Notes: generated by a model not told the origin, from the sequence alone. A stretch of 64,000 bases of DNA from Channa striata (GCA_033026295.1 CM065168.1:26214306-26278305), one strand, 5' to 3'; shown: positions 24,483 through 36,616, counted from the first letter of the stretch. Made by a program: numbers and translations.

Positions 24483-25275
24483 ACGGTCAAGCTCCATCAT
24501 ACCTAAAAGATCTCCTAGTACCATATCATCCTAATAGACCACTTCGGTCCCAAAATCCAGGCCTACTTGTGGTTCCCAGAATTTCCAAAAGTTGAATGGG
24601 AGGCAGAGCCTTTAGCTATCAAGCTCCTCTCCTGTGGAACCAGCTCCCAGTCCAGATTCGGAAAGCAGACACCCTCTCTACTTTTAAGTCTAGGCTCAAA
24701 ACCTTCCTCTTCGATAAAGCTTATAGTTGTTCATGCTGCTATAGGCTTAGACTGCTGGGGGACTCTGCACTGAGCCACTTTCCTCTTCTCTTCACTCTCT
24801 CCTCACACCCCACATTCATAATGTCACCACGGTATGACATTAACTCTGTGTCTTCTTTGTCCTGTAGTCGTCTTTCTCCCTCTCTGTCTCTCTTTCACTG
24901 TCCCTGTCCTCAGTTGTCCCCGGATTTGGCACTGTGTGTCTTCCAGTGCGAAGCTACTGGTCCTGCTAACATGCCCAATGTTTTGTTGTTGCTTTGGTGC
25001 TCTGTTCTTTTCTCTCTCGACTTTCCACTCACCCCAATCGGTCATGGCAGATGGCTGCCCACCCTGAGCCTGGTTGGAGGTTGCTGGGGGTTTTCATTAG
25101 AGTTTTCTTCCGGTAAAGGGAGTTTTTCCTCTCCACTGTTGCCTATGGCTTGCTCAAGGGATATTTGTTGGGTTTTCTTTAAATTTTTGTATAGTCTTGA
25201 CTTTTTTATGTAAAGTGCCTTTAGATGACCTTGTCGTAAATTGGTGCTATATAAATAAAGTTTAATTGAAAAAAT

Positions 25276-26841
25276 AGAAACATGCACCCCATTGGCGTGT
25301 AATGGACACTATGGGAGACTGGAGTAATGTAAAGAGACATATTCAGAGACCTATGTTTAAAACTACAAATTAATTAAAGAGTCACAAGTGGGTTCTAAAA
25401 CACTGCCAGACGGACCCCAACTTATTGCTGTTCCTCATTATGATCAAATATAACATAATCCTTATAAAAATATTTGTGAATGAGTTTAGTTTTATACGAA
25501 TGTGATTTTTAGAAGGAGGTTGGAGTGATGCAGTCAGCTCTGGAATAACAATAAAGGTGTAATCTGTGTAGGCCGTGTACTTTGCACCTTACATAAAGTC
25601 AGTTGTCTTTAACATGGATGCTCTGGCACTATGGTTTTAGTTTCACTTTGTCTTAGGTACTACATGCTGAAATCCTGTTCTATACTGATATTCTGTGCGA
25701 TGGCCTCAGAAAATGGTGCAATAGTTTGTTTGATAGGCCCCATGCCACAATCTTCTTTGATTTAAAAAGCCAGTCAATGATTTACATGAAAATATCCACA
25801 TCAGCGATAAACATTTTTTCCAGACTGCTTTGTCTGCGTCTGCTGTGGAGACAGCAGAAGAAGAGATCATGTCTGGGTGGACGTCGTCTCAGATTGGAAC
25901 AGTGAGCTTTAAAAGAGGCCTGGAAGGAGAAGATCTCTCTAAAGCAGAGCAGATTTGTAAAAGGTATTTATTTGTTCCATCGAGGATTGTCTTTCCTTAA
26001 TTCATCCATTTCCAAGCTCTGCTTTGTCATTCTACTCTGTTTCTGTCCTCTCCCACCCTAACCTCAATTTCCCCTCAGTTCACGCAGCTTCTTTCATTTC
26101 ACTTGTTTATGAATTGCATTTGTTGTGAACTGCTCCAATGATGCTGCCATAATGATTATAGGTGTCCTTTCAGCAGGAGTACAGGCAATTACCTAACATC
26201 AGGGAGTGGCTGTGTTCACCAGTGAGCCTTGTGAGAATTAAGTGTCATGTATTTCAAATTTCACTCAGCCAAAGTTAATGAAGGATATTCCAATTTTGTG
26301 AAGCAAACTTTGAACATTCACTAGAGCACTTGGTCTATCAACTTGGGGAGTTCGGTCTTCATTTGGAGATATTGGACCCATCCTCCACAGAGAGAAACAA
26401 GACAGAAGAGTTTATTTGGATCCATTATCTATGACGTACAGCTATGCAGAGAGGGACCTGAACAAGATGGCAAAGGTGTGACGTTATCTGAAGAAGCAAA
26501 ATATTGCAAAGAGTTTACGCTGCTACTGTGGATAATTATGTAGATGCTGAGGTGATGTACGATGAAAACAAGAAACCTGAGCTGCAACTAAGAAAAATTA
26601 ACTCTCCAGTTTGAAAGTGTTAAAGCTTCTTTAAAAAGAATCTCCAGCCACCGTACGTACAAAACGGTGCAATGCCACCAACCTCTTTACCCACTTTCAG
26701 GTCCATCTTCCTTTAGTTTTGATTATTCATATAGAATATTCACATACATGTTAGTAGCTTGGGAATTTTAGCAAGAACAACATCTGCATCAGGTTTACAA
26801 TTGGTCAATGGCCTGCGTCTACAAAGTGCTTTTCTGCCTTT
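25276..26841. other. non-coding sequence, one low-confidence exon candidate
   Basis: Sequence between the transposon nest and the hAT-like element. No domain is recognised. A splice-bounded segment at 25824-25963 is listed separately. The frame at 26343-26543 has no recognisable feature. Confidence 0.55.
25824..25963 (+). other. possible exon (140 nt), unrecognised
   Basis: The segment starts after 'aacattttttccag', a fair acceptor, and ends at AAAAG/GTATTT, a weak-to-fair donor. One frame is open across it and beyond, from 25761 to a TAA at 25998-26000. It reads in part 'IMSGWTSSQIGTVSFKRGLE' and 'GEDLSKAEQICK'. I do not recognise the peptide. In this frame it does not join in phase to the other candidate exons downstream. 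Chance splice-site pairs are common at this scale. Confidence 0.15.
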
Positions 26842-28201
26842 CAGGGGCGCCGCTAGCAGTTTTGGGCCCTATGAAAAAATTTGAAGTTGGGCCCTGTACC
26901 TCACCCATTCTGCACCAAATATTCAAACCAAGCTAAATATCCAAAATCTTTGCCTGCAGTTAGCCATAGTATTGACCACAGCTGTGGTCAGTATCCACTG
27001 TGTCAATCTGTCCCTTAAACTGTGAGCTCCTCTCTTCTTCCTCATCTGTGCTGCTGCTTCTACTGATTCTCCTGAGCCTCATCTGTTGTTTTAAAAGCTC
27101 TTTCTATGTCCTCCCTGACAGGCTGGCTTGACGAGGATCCTGGCTCTGGCGTATCTAAAAAACACATATTTCATTCTAAACTGGTCTAAATATTCTGTAC
27201 TACAGTATTCTGTTAATATGGAAATAGAAAAAATAAAATTGACATGTTTATCATTACTCAATTTATTATATGAGTTAAATAAGACCATGACAGAGATTAA
27301 AATTATATGATAGTGAAATTAAGGATTTCAGTCCTATACTGATGACCTGCTTCCTCAACTTAGGCAACATGGTGTGGAAGAGCAGGTGAGGGCAATGCTG
27401 CATCTGTATATGAGGTGCACATATAGAGACCTCATTATAAGTGAACTAACTAATGACATTATTTTTATGTTCAGTGGTGAAAAACGTAAGCTGGCGCATT
27501 AGAGTGTCGGCTATGGATTTAGCACTAACTTTACAGTACAAAGGAAGTTCCGTACTCCATGAATACACAAACTTTTCTTTTCAAAATAACTTGTGATTAA
27601 TTGTCGGCCCTTCTTCTTTCTCTCTGCTGGACATTGCTGCTTTAACCATTGACGCACTGACAATCTCAATTCAATTAAACTTCATTTATATAACATCAAT
27701 TTACAACAAAGTCATCTCAAGGCACTTTACATAATAAAGTCAAGACTATACAAACATTTAGAGAAAACCCAACAAATGCCCCTTGAGTAAGCCATAGGCA
27801 ACAGTGGAGAGGAAAAACTCCCTTTACCGGAAGAAACCTCCAGCAGAACCAGACTCAGGGTGGGCAGCCATCTGCCTTGGCCGGTTGGGGTGAGTGGAAA
27901 GTTAAGGGAGAGAAACAGAGAACAGAGCAATGAAAGCAACAAAAAAACATTGGGCAGCTTGGTAGGACCAGTAGCTGCGCACTGGAAGACACACAGCTCC
28001 AAGCCCCCGGCTTGCACTAAATGGGAGGAGGGGTGTAATTTGGACGGCGAGGCAGAAATAAGCTGAAATTTAGCCTTAATTGTAACTCTTTCATAAATAC
28101 ATTTATGATATCTCATGTATTACTGCTAATAATTGTATTATTAAAAAAGTTAGTCTATGTGGGCCCCCAAAGTTCGTGGGCCCCCCCTACTGCCGCCCGT
28201 G
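26842..28201. mobile_element. non-autonomous hAT-like DNA transposon
   Basis: The left end 'caggggcgccgctag' and the complement of the right end 'cacgggcggcagtag' form an imperfect terminal inverted repeat of the CAGGGGCGG type seen in hAT elements. The flanks 'ctgccttt' (26834-26841) and 'ctaccttc' (28202-28209) match at 6 of 8 positions, as expected for a decayed 8-bp hAT target duplication. Both ends carry GGGCCC-rich sequence. No transposase frame is visible. An L2 3' end lies inside it in reverse orientation. Confidence 0.65.
27666..28040 (-). mobile_element. L2-like LINE 3' end, inverted, inside the hAT-like element
   Basis: The reverse complement is closely related to the 3' region of the L2 at about 24915-25270. 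Both translate to 'PTLSLV' after 'GRWLPT', and both share the 'VFQC.ATGP' block, the 'ggagtttttcctctccactg' block and the ATTGAA-type end (here 'tcaattcaattaaacttc'). Only the 3' few hundred bases are present. The frame spanning 27727-28116 is translated untranslated region, not a gene. Confidence 0.8.
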
Positions 28202-28209
28202 CTACCTTC

Positions 28210-28260
28210 ACATACACACCCACACACACACACACATGTACACACACACACACACACACT
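28210..28260. repeat. (CA)n microsatellite, interrupted
   Basis: CA-rich run with two interruptions, directly beyond the right target duplication of the hAT-like element. Confidence 0.9.
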
Positions 28261-29800
28261 CTTTAACATGTGACAGGAGGAGCAGGAATTGGACCAAAAC
28301 CGTACCTTTTTCCTCCACAGTGATGCCATGTGCAGTGCTCAAGATAATAGTTAATGCTGATGACAGAAGACTAAACCTAAAGCAGTGCTCACAAAGAGAA
28401 AAAAGAGGCAATGAGGAAGGACAGAAAGATAGAGAAAGGGGAGGTAAAGTGAGGAGGCAAGGGGGAAGGAGGAAGAGTGAACTGAAAATATCTGTGATGA
28501 GCGCAATGTAATTACAGCGCTGTTCTATTATTAATGGTTCACAGTTCAGAACTTGCATGAGAGTTGTATACATAATTAATAATGCGGACTGGAGCATCTT
28601 TTGCTTTCTATTCAGTAGTAGCTGGGTGGATGACAGAGAAAGGGTGAAGATGGGTGAAAAATTAACCCAAATTGACTATCAAAAACAATTGAACTAACCT
28701 TGGAGTGTTGAATTTAGAGGCTCTTTGCTTTTGTTCTCTGCTCATATCTTTTGAATCACAATTAAATATAAAAATGAAAGCAGAAAGAAGTGTATGGCTG
28801 AGTACAGTCGCAGCGTAATGTTGTTGCCAAAATATCTCCCTGTAGCCTCATGAATAATCCAATGAAAGGCTCTGATGAATTGAAAGTCAGTCCATCTATT
28901 TTTTTTCATTGGTTTAATAATGCAGAAGAGGTCCCTTTGGTTGTGTACACGCTGCATTCTACAGATTATATTTGACCACTGTGATATTTTACTGCACTGT
29001 TTAATGTATTCAACAATGTTTCCCACTTCCCCTTGTCAAAACTAAATGTATTAATGTATTCAAATCCAATTTATTGAAATTCCATTAGCTGTTTAAAAAA
29101 ATGTTTTCTAGGTTGTAGCTCAGCAGTCAGGCCAGTATGGACATCCATATGCACACTATCATGCTTATATTCTTTATCTGCTAAAATCATATGATTGCAT
29201 TAGCCTGCTGTCCCTTGACCTTGTCTTGTCTGAGCCATCCAGAAAGAAGCAAAGAGAAGATTAGAGGACAGTGAAAGGCCAGAGGGGAGCCACAGCTTAC
29301 ATCCAAACTGCTGCCTTTCACACAGGTTTCTAACCCACTGCATTATACAGCCTGTCACTCCTCATGGTGTTATTTGGTAACAGGCTGTAGCAGATGTAGA
29401 CAGAAATAATATTACACCAGCGTTAGCCTGGTTTTTAACGGAAAGTATTGATCCCCATAAGGAAATTCTCTTTTCCATGTGCAGCCCGTACAAGAAGGTC
29501 AAAGACTGGGTCTGGAGCACAACAGCAACTAATGACGTGGTGCAAAGAGAATCTTTTTTACCTGGCATTTCAGTCAATCTAGAGCACTGAGTAAACTGTA
29601 AAAAACACACTGAACAACCTGGTAACAACTGGACGTTCTGAAGGCAGACAAAGCAGCAAATGCATTCTTGTGACAGCACAAAACTTGCTGGTTTGTGGTG
29701 TTTTTTTTGTTTTGTTTTGTGTTTTTTTGCTTGATGGAGAGGCAAGGACAAAGCCTTCAAGGGGAAGTGAAGTAACAAAACTAAACTTAGCAGTCACACA
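28261..29800. other. non-coding sequence, no gene recognised
   Basis: Unique DNA. A purine-rich tract lies at about 28380-28500 and a G/T-rich run at about 29695-29730. Open frames at 28742-29026 and 29362-29778 (reverse) have no recognisable domain. Confidence 0.6.
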
Positions 29801-30003
29801 TCCATTATCTGTAACGACTTATTCTGTGTAGGGTTGCAGAGGTGATGAAGCACCTACAAGCAATATATTTCACTAGTTAAGCTAACATGCATGTCTTTGG
29901 ACTGAGAGAATATGCCTATGCAAGCATGAGGAAAACATCTAGTGAACCAGCAATCTTCTAGCTGTGAGGTGGCAGCAATAACCACTGCACTAGTTTGCTG
30001 CCC
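29801..30003 (-). mobile_element. old tRNA-headed fish dispersed repeat, decayed
   Basis: The order of blocks matches a very common fish repeat: 'tccattatctgtaacgactt', 'gggttgcagaggtgatgaag', 'catgcatgtctttggactg' and finally 'gctgtgaggtggcagcaata' with 'accactgcac'. The last blocks are the complement of a tRNA-like head, so the element lies on the minus strand. The B-box equivalent has decayed ('gtgaaccagcaa'). The head matches the plus-strand fragment at 56293-56339. Confidence 0.6.
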
Positions 30004-33000
30004 AGATCAGGATCAACTAGGTTAAAACTGCCAAAATGCATTCACATTTGCCTCTACAGTTATTAGATGCTGAAATCAGGCCCCCATGATCGGGTCCTAG
30101 ATTACATCTTGCTGACATATAATGGTTGTTTCTTAACAAATGTAAAGCCAATGATCCATCAGTGCAAAGTAAGCAAGGTCCCTCTGATGCACACCTTAAT
30201 GCTTTAAAGCAAGTATTTCCACATCCTTACATTGCTACATCTGACCTCACCAGTACCTAAGAAACTGCACAAATAATCATTAAACTGCACACAGTCTCTT
30301 CTTATGTCTACCACTAGTGGAAATAAGAAAGAGCGTAAGAAATAAGAAAAAGCGTATCTTTGAAGCTACACAGTTATAGGCCTGAATATGCATACAGCAG
30401 GCAGTAATGCTGAGACGTGGGATTTCATGGAGAGGGTTATGTGACCCTGAGGGAGTATGACTTGGTATCTGGGTGGATAAGGCTCTACTTTACCCTGCAG
30501 CTAACAAAGCGACGGCTCTCACATTGAGGGGTTGGCGAAAGTGCGATAACCAGGGGTTGGGTGGGAATGGGTTTTATGAACACAGGCATGAAAATGTATG
30601 CATATATATGCACAAAGAGCACTGTTCACATCACGTGCAAAATTGAAAAAATGGCACGTGGAGAACCACCAAACAATTTTTAAAGTTTCTCTGCAGTTTC
30701 AGAATCAATGTGATGATGAGGGTCTCTGTGAGGGTTTTATTACATGGAGATGTTACAACATTTGCAAAACATTATGAAACATTCTAATTCTCATTATTTT
30801 ATTTGTTTAGCCGATCCACAGATGCAACATGTAGTCAGTTATACACATGTGAACTCATAATCAATCTCCATCTTCGCTTAATCATACACACACAGTATAC
30901 CTCATCCTCCACCATAGCCCTTCTCCTTTCATGTGGAGCTAATTAAGTAACAGTGCTCCTGTTAATTAATTACTAGGCCACGCTAAAGGCCCCCCGCTCA
31001 TTTGGGCAAATTAACGACATCCTCATTATTGTTGCTGTCTAAAGACCGCCCTGGGTTTACGTAATGTGTGTGTGGGTTGAATCTATGTGTGTGTGTATGT
31101 TGCAGGTGTGCAAAGTATAAGAAAAGCATGGCAACAGCAGGCTTTGTGAAGGACAAATAGAGGCTCCTACTTGTGTATCAGTTCTGCTTGGCATCAGTAT
31201 GGGAAGGCTCGTATCCACGTCCCCGCAATGTGTTTACATTACAAAGCTACTGTCTCCCTTCTCCCATTTCACACCCACTCCTCCATCAATCCGTTCAACC
31301 AGCCACCCGTGTCCAAAAATAAAGATCTAAAACAAAGCACAAAGAGACCTCCTGTGTGGTTGGCCTGGTGGCTGTGTTTTGGTGAAAGCTTTTCTTTAAT
31401 GCACCCAGGTGGTGACGTTTGAAAGCACCAAATGGAGCAAGCTAAAACAGGGTGCAATAAACACCCACTTCTCCCAAGCCCAACTTGCCTACAGAGTCTG
31501 ACCGCCGGCCTTGTCCAAACGTGTCCAGCAGTGTATATGATCAGCTTGAACACTCCACTTTTCTGATCTGCTGAATTTGTGCAACTGACTCATCTCAGCT
31601 TTAGCCATAGCTGAATATCAACTTGATTTTACTTCCTTGTCTGAAATTAGTAGAACAAATGTTTTATTGATGTGTGGCAGCCTTTCCAGACGTACAAACA
31701 TAATGTAATGAGTTCGGGTACTGAAGGATCTAGGCCATAGCTCTGCATACACATCTTCAAACCCATTTTCACAAATTTTGTGTAAACTGTTTACTTTTGT
31801 TGGCTCAGAGCTCAGACTTGACTCAGCAAACTCACTGTACTTATCACTGCACAATCTCTGGATTCTTGTGCACTGCCTTCAAGCCCTCGTGCATACTCCT
31901 TCTCTTTCTCTACCCAAACCTTTTTCAGCAACGCTTTACCCTACTTACTTGGGAAGTATCAGAAGGTCAACATCAAAGTGAGAGATAAAGAGGTGCATTG
32001 CTTGCTCTGTTTAAACCATAAGACTCAATTACATTTTAACCAGTGTGAAGTTTGTCTTACACGTTAACATTATGCCAAGGAGGATTCCCTGCAGGTGAGG
32101 GCCCCAGTAGAAAAAACTCCATGCTGACGGCTTACGAGTTGATTTTGGTGTCACAATTAATGTCTTTAATTACTTCCAGAACTAAAGCACAAGCTCATAT
32201 ATTTTCATTACAGCTTCTGGCCTTCAGCTGATATCGATTTCCTCTGTGAAAAAAATGCCCTTTTTTGGTTGAGGCCTCCTGAAATGTTAATTTTAACCTC
32301 TTACAAACTGATGGTTTGCAAGTTTACAAGCAATTGAAACGATGTCCCAATTCTTTTTCATCGTGATTCTGAAAGATGCTGCAGGGTGTAAGAATTTCAG
32401 TTCACACTTCTGATGATGATGACACGGGGGCTTTAGTCCTTGATAAACAGAATTTCTTATCATTAAAGTCATGACACAGTCAAGTCCTATACTATGTCAG
32501 ACAGATGTAAGTACCCATAGAAGAATCTCTGCCCTGCCAGCAACATCAATATCTTGGGGTCAGTGATTTTTAGCAAAAGCCCCTTTTTGTCCCGACATTC
32601 ATGATTCATTATAGTGGGAAGCATAATTGCCTTTGACATCTGGTTATTTGTCAGAAGCATCGAGAAGATCCCTACCAGGATCATTAATCTACTCCTGTGA
32701 ATTAGTAGCTACCCTCAGCAGCCAATACTAACACGGACAAGAAAATGCATCGGTGGGTTGGTTCGTGTTGGTTTCATAAAAAGCAGAAAAATCTAACAAA
32801 GCTGAAGGAAACTGTTGTGATGCAATGTTACTCCATTCCACATGTGTAAACATGTAAACACCCTGACTTTAAAGACTCCATTTTTATCCCGGTTCTTTTG
32901 ACTGATGAGTCTCATTTGGACCCATGAGTGGGTCCATTTGTCCCTCATTCAGGTCTGACTGATTGCATTATATTCCAGCAGTTTAGAGAATAACAGATGG

Positions 33001-36000
33001 AGGAATGGAAAAACTATTTAAAATAGCAAAAAGAACCCTAATAAATGTCACCTGGCTGTCAGTGGCAGTGTTGCACTGAGAGGAGTTTAAGGTTTTATTT
33101 ACACCTCAGGGCACTGTGGCGTGGCAGCAAAGAGGCTAACTGAATAATAACAAAGGAAACAGGTTTTTACAGAGAGCTTTTTTTTCTACACATAGAAATT
33201 TGCTGTTTTTATGGGTTTTATTGCTCACAACAGTTTTATGTGCCCAGCTGAACTGACATTTTGCTACTATGGACACACTTTGCTTTAAACAGACATATAT
33301 ATTTCACATAAGTGCGTGATTATACAACAGTAATAAATTCTGCTGCTTAACTCACCCAAAGGAGATGCATTTTAGACTTTGGAGAGGTCAGTTAGTTATT
33401 ACGTTGTGTTTCAAGGGCACACAGATGTACTAATGCTCATTGCAGTAGTGGGAACAGTAGTGGAAACTGTGCCTCAACTCTCAAGAGAGGGGGTGGAGGA
33501 TCATGACATCAGGGCTTGGAATAAGATGTGAGGTGGCGCCTCATTGCTGATAGCGGTAACTCATTATCCCAACCCAAATTAAAGGTATTAACAACAGAGA
33601 GGGAAGAGTGAGGGATGCGGGGGGTGTTCAGGGACAAAGAGTGAATACAAAACTCCATTAGCAGCCTGCCAAGTGTCATTTTCATTGTCGTTTTTCTGCA
33701 GTAAATAAATGCAGTGGGGTAAAGACTCAGCTCTTCAGTCGTACCCTGCAATCATGCTCTTGTTGTTTGTTTGCACCTCTTGAAGCAACAATAAATGAAA
33801 ACATAAAGGCCACAGGAAAAGGGGTAAAGCACAGAACGAGGGCCGAGCACACAGTCGATGGATTAAGTTACACATGGTCATGAGTTTTAACTGCTCACTT
33901 CCTTAGCAACGTCCTGTTGAGCACTGCATTAGTGGCTGTTCAACAATGTTCAGAAAGGCGTAGCTCATCTCAGTGGGGTGGTAACTACTGTTGAGTTAAA
34001 AGCCTGAACATGCATGCAACCGTGTGTGTGTGTGTGTGTGTGTGTGCGATATGTGTTTGTGCTATTGTAGTCATAGTGTCCCTGAGTGTCTTGGTGTGCT
34101 CATACTCTATGCAAAGGGGCAAAATTAGAGTCAGACCCAGAAGGATGAAACTGTCAACATCCTGCTAACTACAAGGTCCGAAAAAGGTGTGCGACTGGAG
34201 AGGTTGTGCTTGCACTGCCAGGAGACCAGACAGAAAATATGGACACAAACACTCTGAAATCACGTCTTCATGTTAATAACCAAAGAAAACACAGCGGCCA
34301 ATTTCTCTCTACAGTGTCACAAAGTTACTGCAGTGTTGTGTCAGCAAGTTGCAGACTGTTGCAGACATGACATGCAGGTGTGCGTAAACCTGACCTTTTT
34401 GTGTTCAACACACCTGTCAGAGCTTCCCCACCTGCGCCCTTGGACAAATCCTTGTTTATCTGAAGACCAGAACTTATCGTCTGAGAGCACTGGAGTCCAC
34501 ATTATCCCCAGAGTGGGTGTCACATTTCCAGCCGCACTCATATATATGCATGCAACATTCTTTATATATGCCAGTTTATACACACACACGCACACACACA
34601 CACAGTCCAGATATTCAATTAAACACCACTTTGTGTCGCCTCACATATATTCACACACACCCCTTGTTCAGCCAGCCAAACACGAAGCAGACGAGGAACT
34701 CTAATGCCACACGTTGATGCACACACTGTGGGGACATTAACATGTTGTGCATAAATATATATGCAAGACTGGTCCCTACAATTGCACACGGTTCAAACCA
34801 CTAACCATGTGCAAGCTAATAATATTAACCATTTTTTTGTTACAGTATGTCTGCTAATGGTAGTCATGGGAACTTGCACAAAGTCCAAAATTTTGAATGC
34901 CTGGTCTATTTGCATTATATAAAATAAACAGATTAACAAATACCATTTTTCAGTTAGAAAGATGTGGTCTTGTACCAGGTCACTAAAGCTTATACCAAGG
35001 TCAAAGTGCAACAATAGTTGCAATTAAAGAGAAACCATTAAAAATTCAAACATAGCAGTTTTATTTTTTATGTATAATACAAATGTATTACAATATATTT
35101 AGTTGCTTGTTTTCAAAATTTGATGTTTTTGACAGATGGGCTCAAATGGTGCATGTAACCATGAGCTAGAACAAGCTAATTTGAATGATAATGGCAAATT
35201 AATTTTTATTTCAACAAAAACAGTTACTATTTGAATTTCCAGTTCACTCATGAAAATATACTATACTATTATATAACTATTTTTGTATATAACATCTTTT
35301 TCTTTATAAGCTGCAGCAATACAATTTAAGCCCATGGTGATGTAAGTCGAAGAGCTTCCGTCTATTCAATTCTGTATTCCCAGTCTGATAATAATATTTC
35401 GTTCCTCTGCCATGTCAACATTGACTATGTCCATGGGTGTCTTTTAAAAGTTGCCCTCACAGGACAGCTCCAGGTGAAGGACTGTAAAATAGAAGGGTGA
35501 GTCCCACACCCCTTCAAGCCACTCAAAGTCAGATACATACCAAGCATGCCTTCACATTCAGGACTCCCCCAAGAACGGGCCAATGTTGGTATGTGTGGTT
35601 TGGAAGTTGAAAACCCACAGAAAAAAGGGGTGGAGAAGGCAATAAACAGAGCAGCTAAGGGGAAATGTTCACTTTGATCTCTTTCCTCTTCTACCACCAC
35701 CCTGCTGTTTGCTGCTGGGAGTGCACTCACTCTACATTTTGATCCCTACTTATGAGACTGAATCATTTTCAAACATAAAAGAATGTGTTAAAGAGGACAT
35801 TATTAGACAGAGACAAGTCTTATCACCCAAGACGCCCCGCTATCAAACCGCCTTTGTGTGACCCTGACAATAGACGCCATATCAGCATCCCTCCTAGAGT
35901 CTAGACATAATAGGCAAACATCCCAAATATACAGCAAAAGGCAGATTGAGGATCACACATATTCTTGCTCTGGGCACACTGCACCAAGAAAAGACTACTG

Positions 36001-36199
36001 GGAGGAAAGACAGCAGCCAAAGCCAAGTAGCCCTGAGCAGGTAGTGCGCTAGTTGGCAACAGTCAAGACTGTCTATGTTTTGGAAGATGAACTTTGTAGT
36101 AAAAGAGGCTTTGCATGCTTTCTGGGTATTTATCATTGCTGTATGCCTTCCTTCTGCCACTCTGTATCAAGCAGATATACTGCAGTTTTTGCATCTTTA
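30004..36199. other. non-coding sequence, no gene recognised
   Basis: Over 6 kb of mostly unique sequence. Microsatellites lie at 34022-34046 (GT) and about 34580-34604 (CA, one interruption). The interval 30930-31050 holds three TAATTA/AAATTA-type cores in a compact unique block and is discussed as a finding. The frames at 34270-34717 and 35425-35730 show no domain. Confidence 0.6.
34022..34046. repeat. (GT)n microsatellite
   Basis: Uninterrupted GT run of about 25 bp. Confidence 0.9.
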
Positions 36200-36335
36200 A
36201 TTTGATGCTTATTGTTAAGCATACCTGTGTGTTTTCAGTTCTTATTTGTATGTTTTGGTCATTTTGATCTTCCTTTATTTTGTATCATTTTGAAGATGCT
36301 GAGCATCACTTTGTAGTCATGCTGTCTTTTAGGCG
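36200..36335 (+). repeat. short GTCATTTT-type degenerate repeat, possible copy 3
   Basis: Variants of 'tatgttttggtcattttgat' and 'ttttgtatcattttgaagat' and then 'ctttgtagtcatgctgtctt' resemble the units at 2405-2690 and 14775-15080. The downstream flank seen in those copies is missing because a SINE begins here. Confidence 0.3.
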
Positions 36336-36339
36336 ACTA

Positions 36340-36616
36340 AAGGGCGACTGACAGTTGGTAGCGCGGTCGTCCACCAATCCTACAGTTGTTGGTTCGATCC
36401 CTGGCTTCTCTGGTCACATGTCGAAGTGTCCTTGAGCAAGACATTGAACCCCACTTAGTTGCTCCCGGTGAGTGTCGGCCAGCTGCATAGCAGCTCCCCA
36501 TCGGTGTATGAATGTGTGTGTGATTGTGAGTGTGAAAGGGTAGATAAGAAGCAGCGTAAAGCGCTTTGAGTACCAACAGGTAGAAAAGTGCTATATAAGT
36601 GCAGACCATTTACCAT
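36340..36616 (+). mobile_element. tRNA-derived SINE with intact pol III boxes
   Basis: The head contains an A box 'tggtagcgcgg' at 36356-36366 and a B box 'ggttcgatccc' at 36391-36401, 24 bp apart, as in a tRNA-type internal promoter. The body runs through 'gtgtccttgagcaagacatt' and 'gtaaagcgctttgagtacca' to a tail 'gtgcagaccatttaccattt'. The tail resembles a LINE 3' end, which would let the SINE use that LINE's machinery. The truncated copy at 13640-13876 is the same family in the opposite orientation. The family name is not assigned. Confidence 0.75.

Larger units (their letters stand above)
18920..24727 (+). pseudogene. L2-like LINE reverse transcriptase ORF, dead and interrupted
   Basis: The protein of this element copies its own RNA into the genome by target-primed reverse transcription. 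Recognisable parts in order are: a Lys/Arg-rich linker ('KQASRKLERKWRSTHSQESR', near 19090-19150); the block around motif A ('LDLSAAFDTIDQ', near 19875-19910) with the expected Asp; motif B ('YGVPKGSVLGPLLFTLY', about 20632-20680); motif C ('YADD', near 20735), followed by an in-frame stop at the usual Gln; the post-catalytic domain ('WMTYNFLLLNSDKIEVIVFG', near 20830-20890); and the C-terminal block ('APLLWNQLPVQIRKADTLST', near 24620-24690). Stops and frame changes occur throughout, for example TAG near 19770. Two transposons also sit inside the frame. The clade could be L2 or a close relative; it is certainly non-functional. Confidence 0.85.
18905..25275 (+). mobile_element. L2-like LINE, 5'-truncated, split by two later insertions
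   Basis: The host element survives in three pieces: about 18905-20031, 20617-21324 and 24461-25275, together about 2.6 kb. It lacks the endonuclease and starts in the linker before the reverse transcriptase. The 3' end reads 'aagtgcctttagatgacctt', then 'ggtgctatataaataaagtt', then an ATTGAA-type tail at about 25265, as is typical of fish L2 elements. The pieces join exactly when the TA-target element (20032-20616) and the RTE (21325-24460) are removed. The left boundary is approximate; I found no target duplication for the L2 itself. Confidence 0.85.

Noticed and set aside
24596..25213. 205-codon open frame as a host gene
   Set aside because: It is the C-terminal end of the L2 reverse transcriptase running into the L2 3' untranslated region; the same region recurs inverted at 27666-28040.
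27727..28116. 129-codon reverse frame
   Set aside because: Translation of an L2 3' untranslated region inside the hAT-like element.
36340..36410. Functional tRNA gene
   Set aside because: A and B boxes are present but the sequence continues as a SINE body and no acceptor stem pairing or complete cloverleaf is evident.
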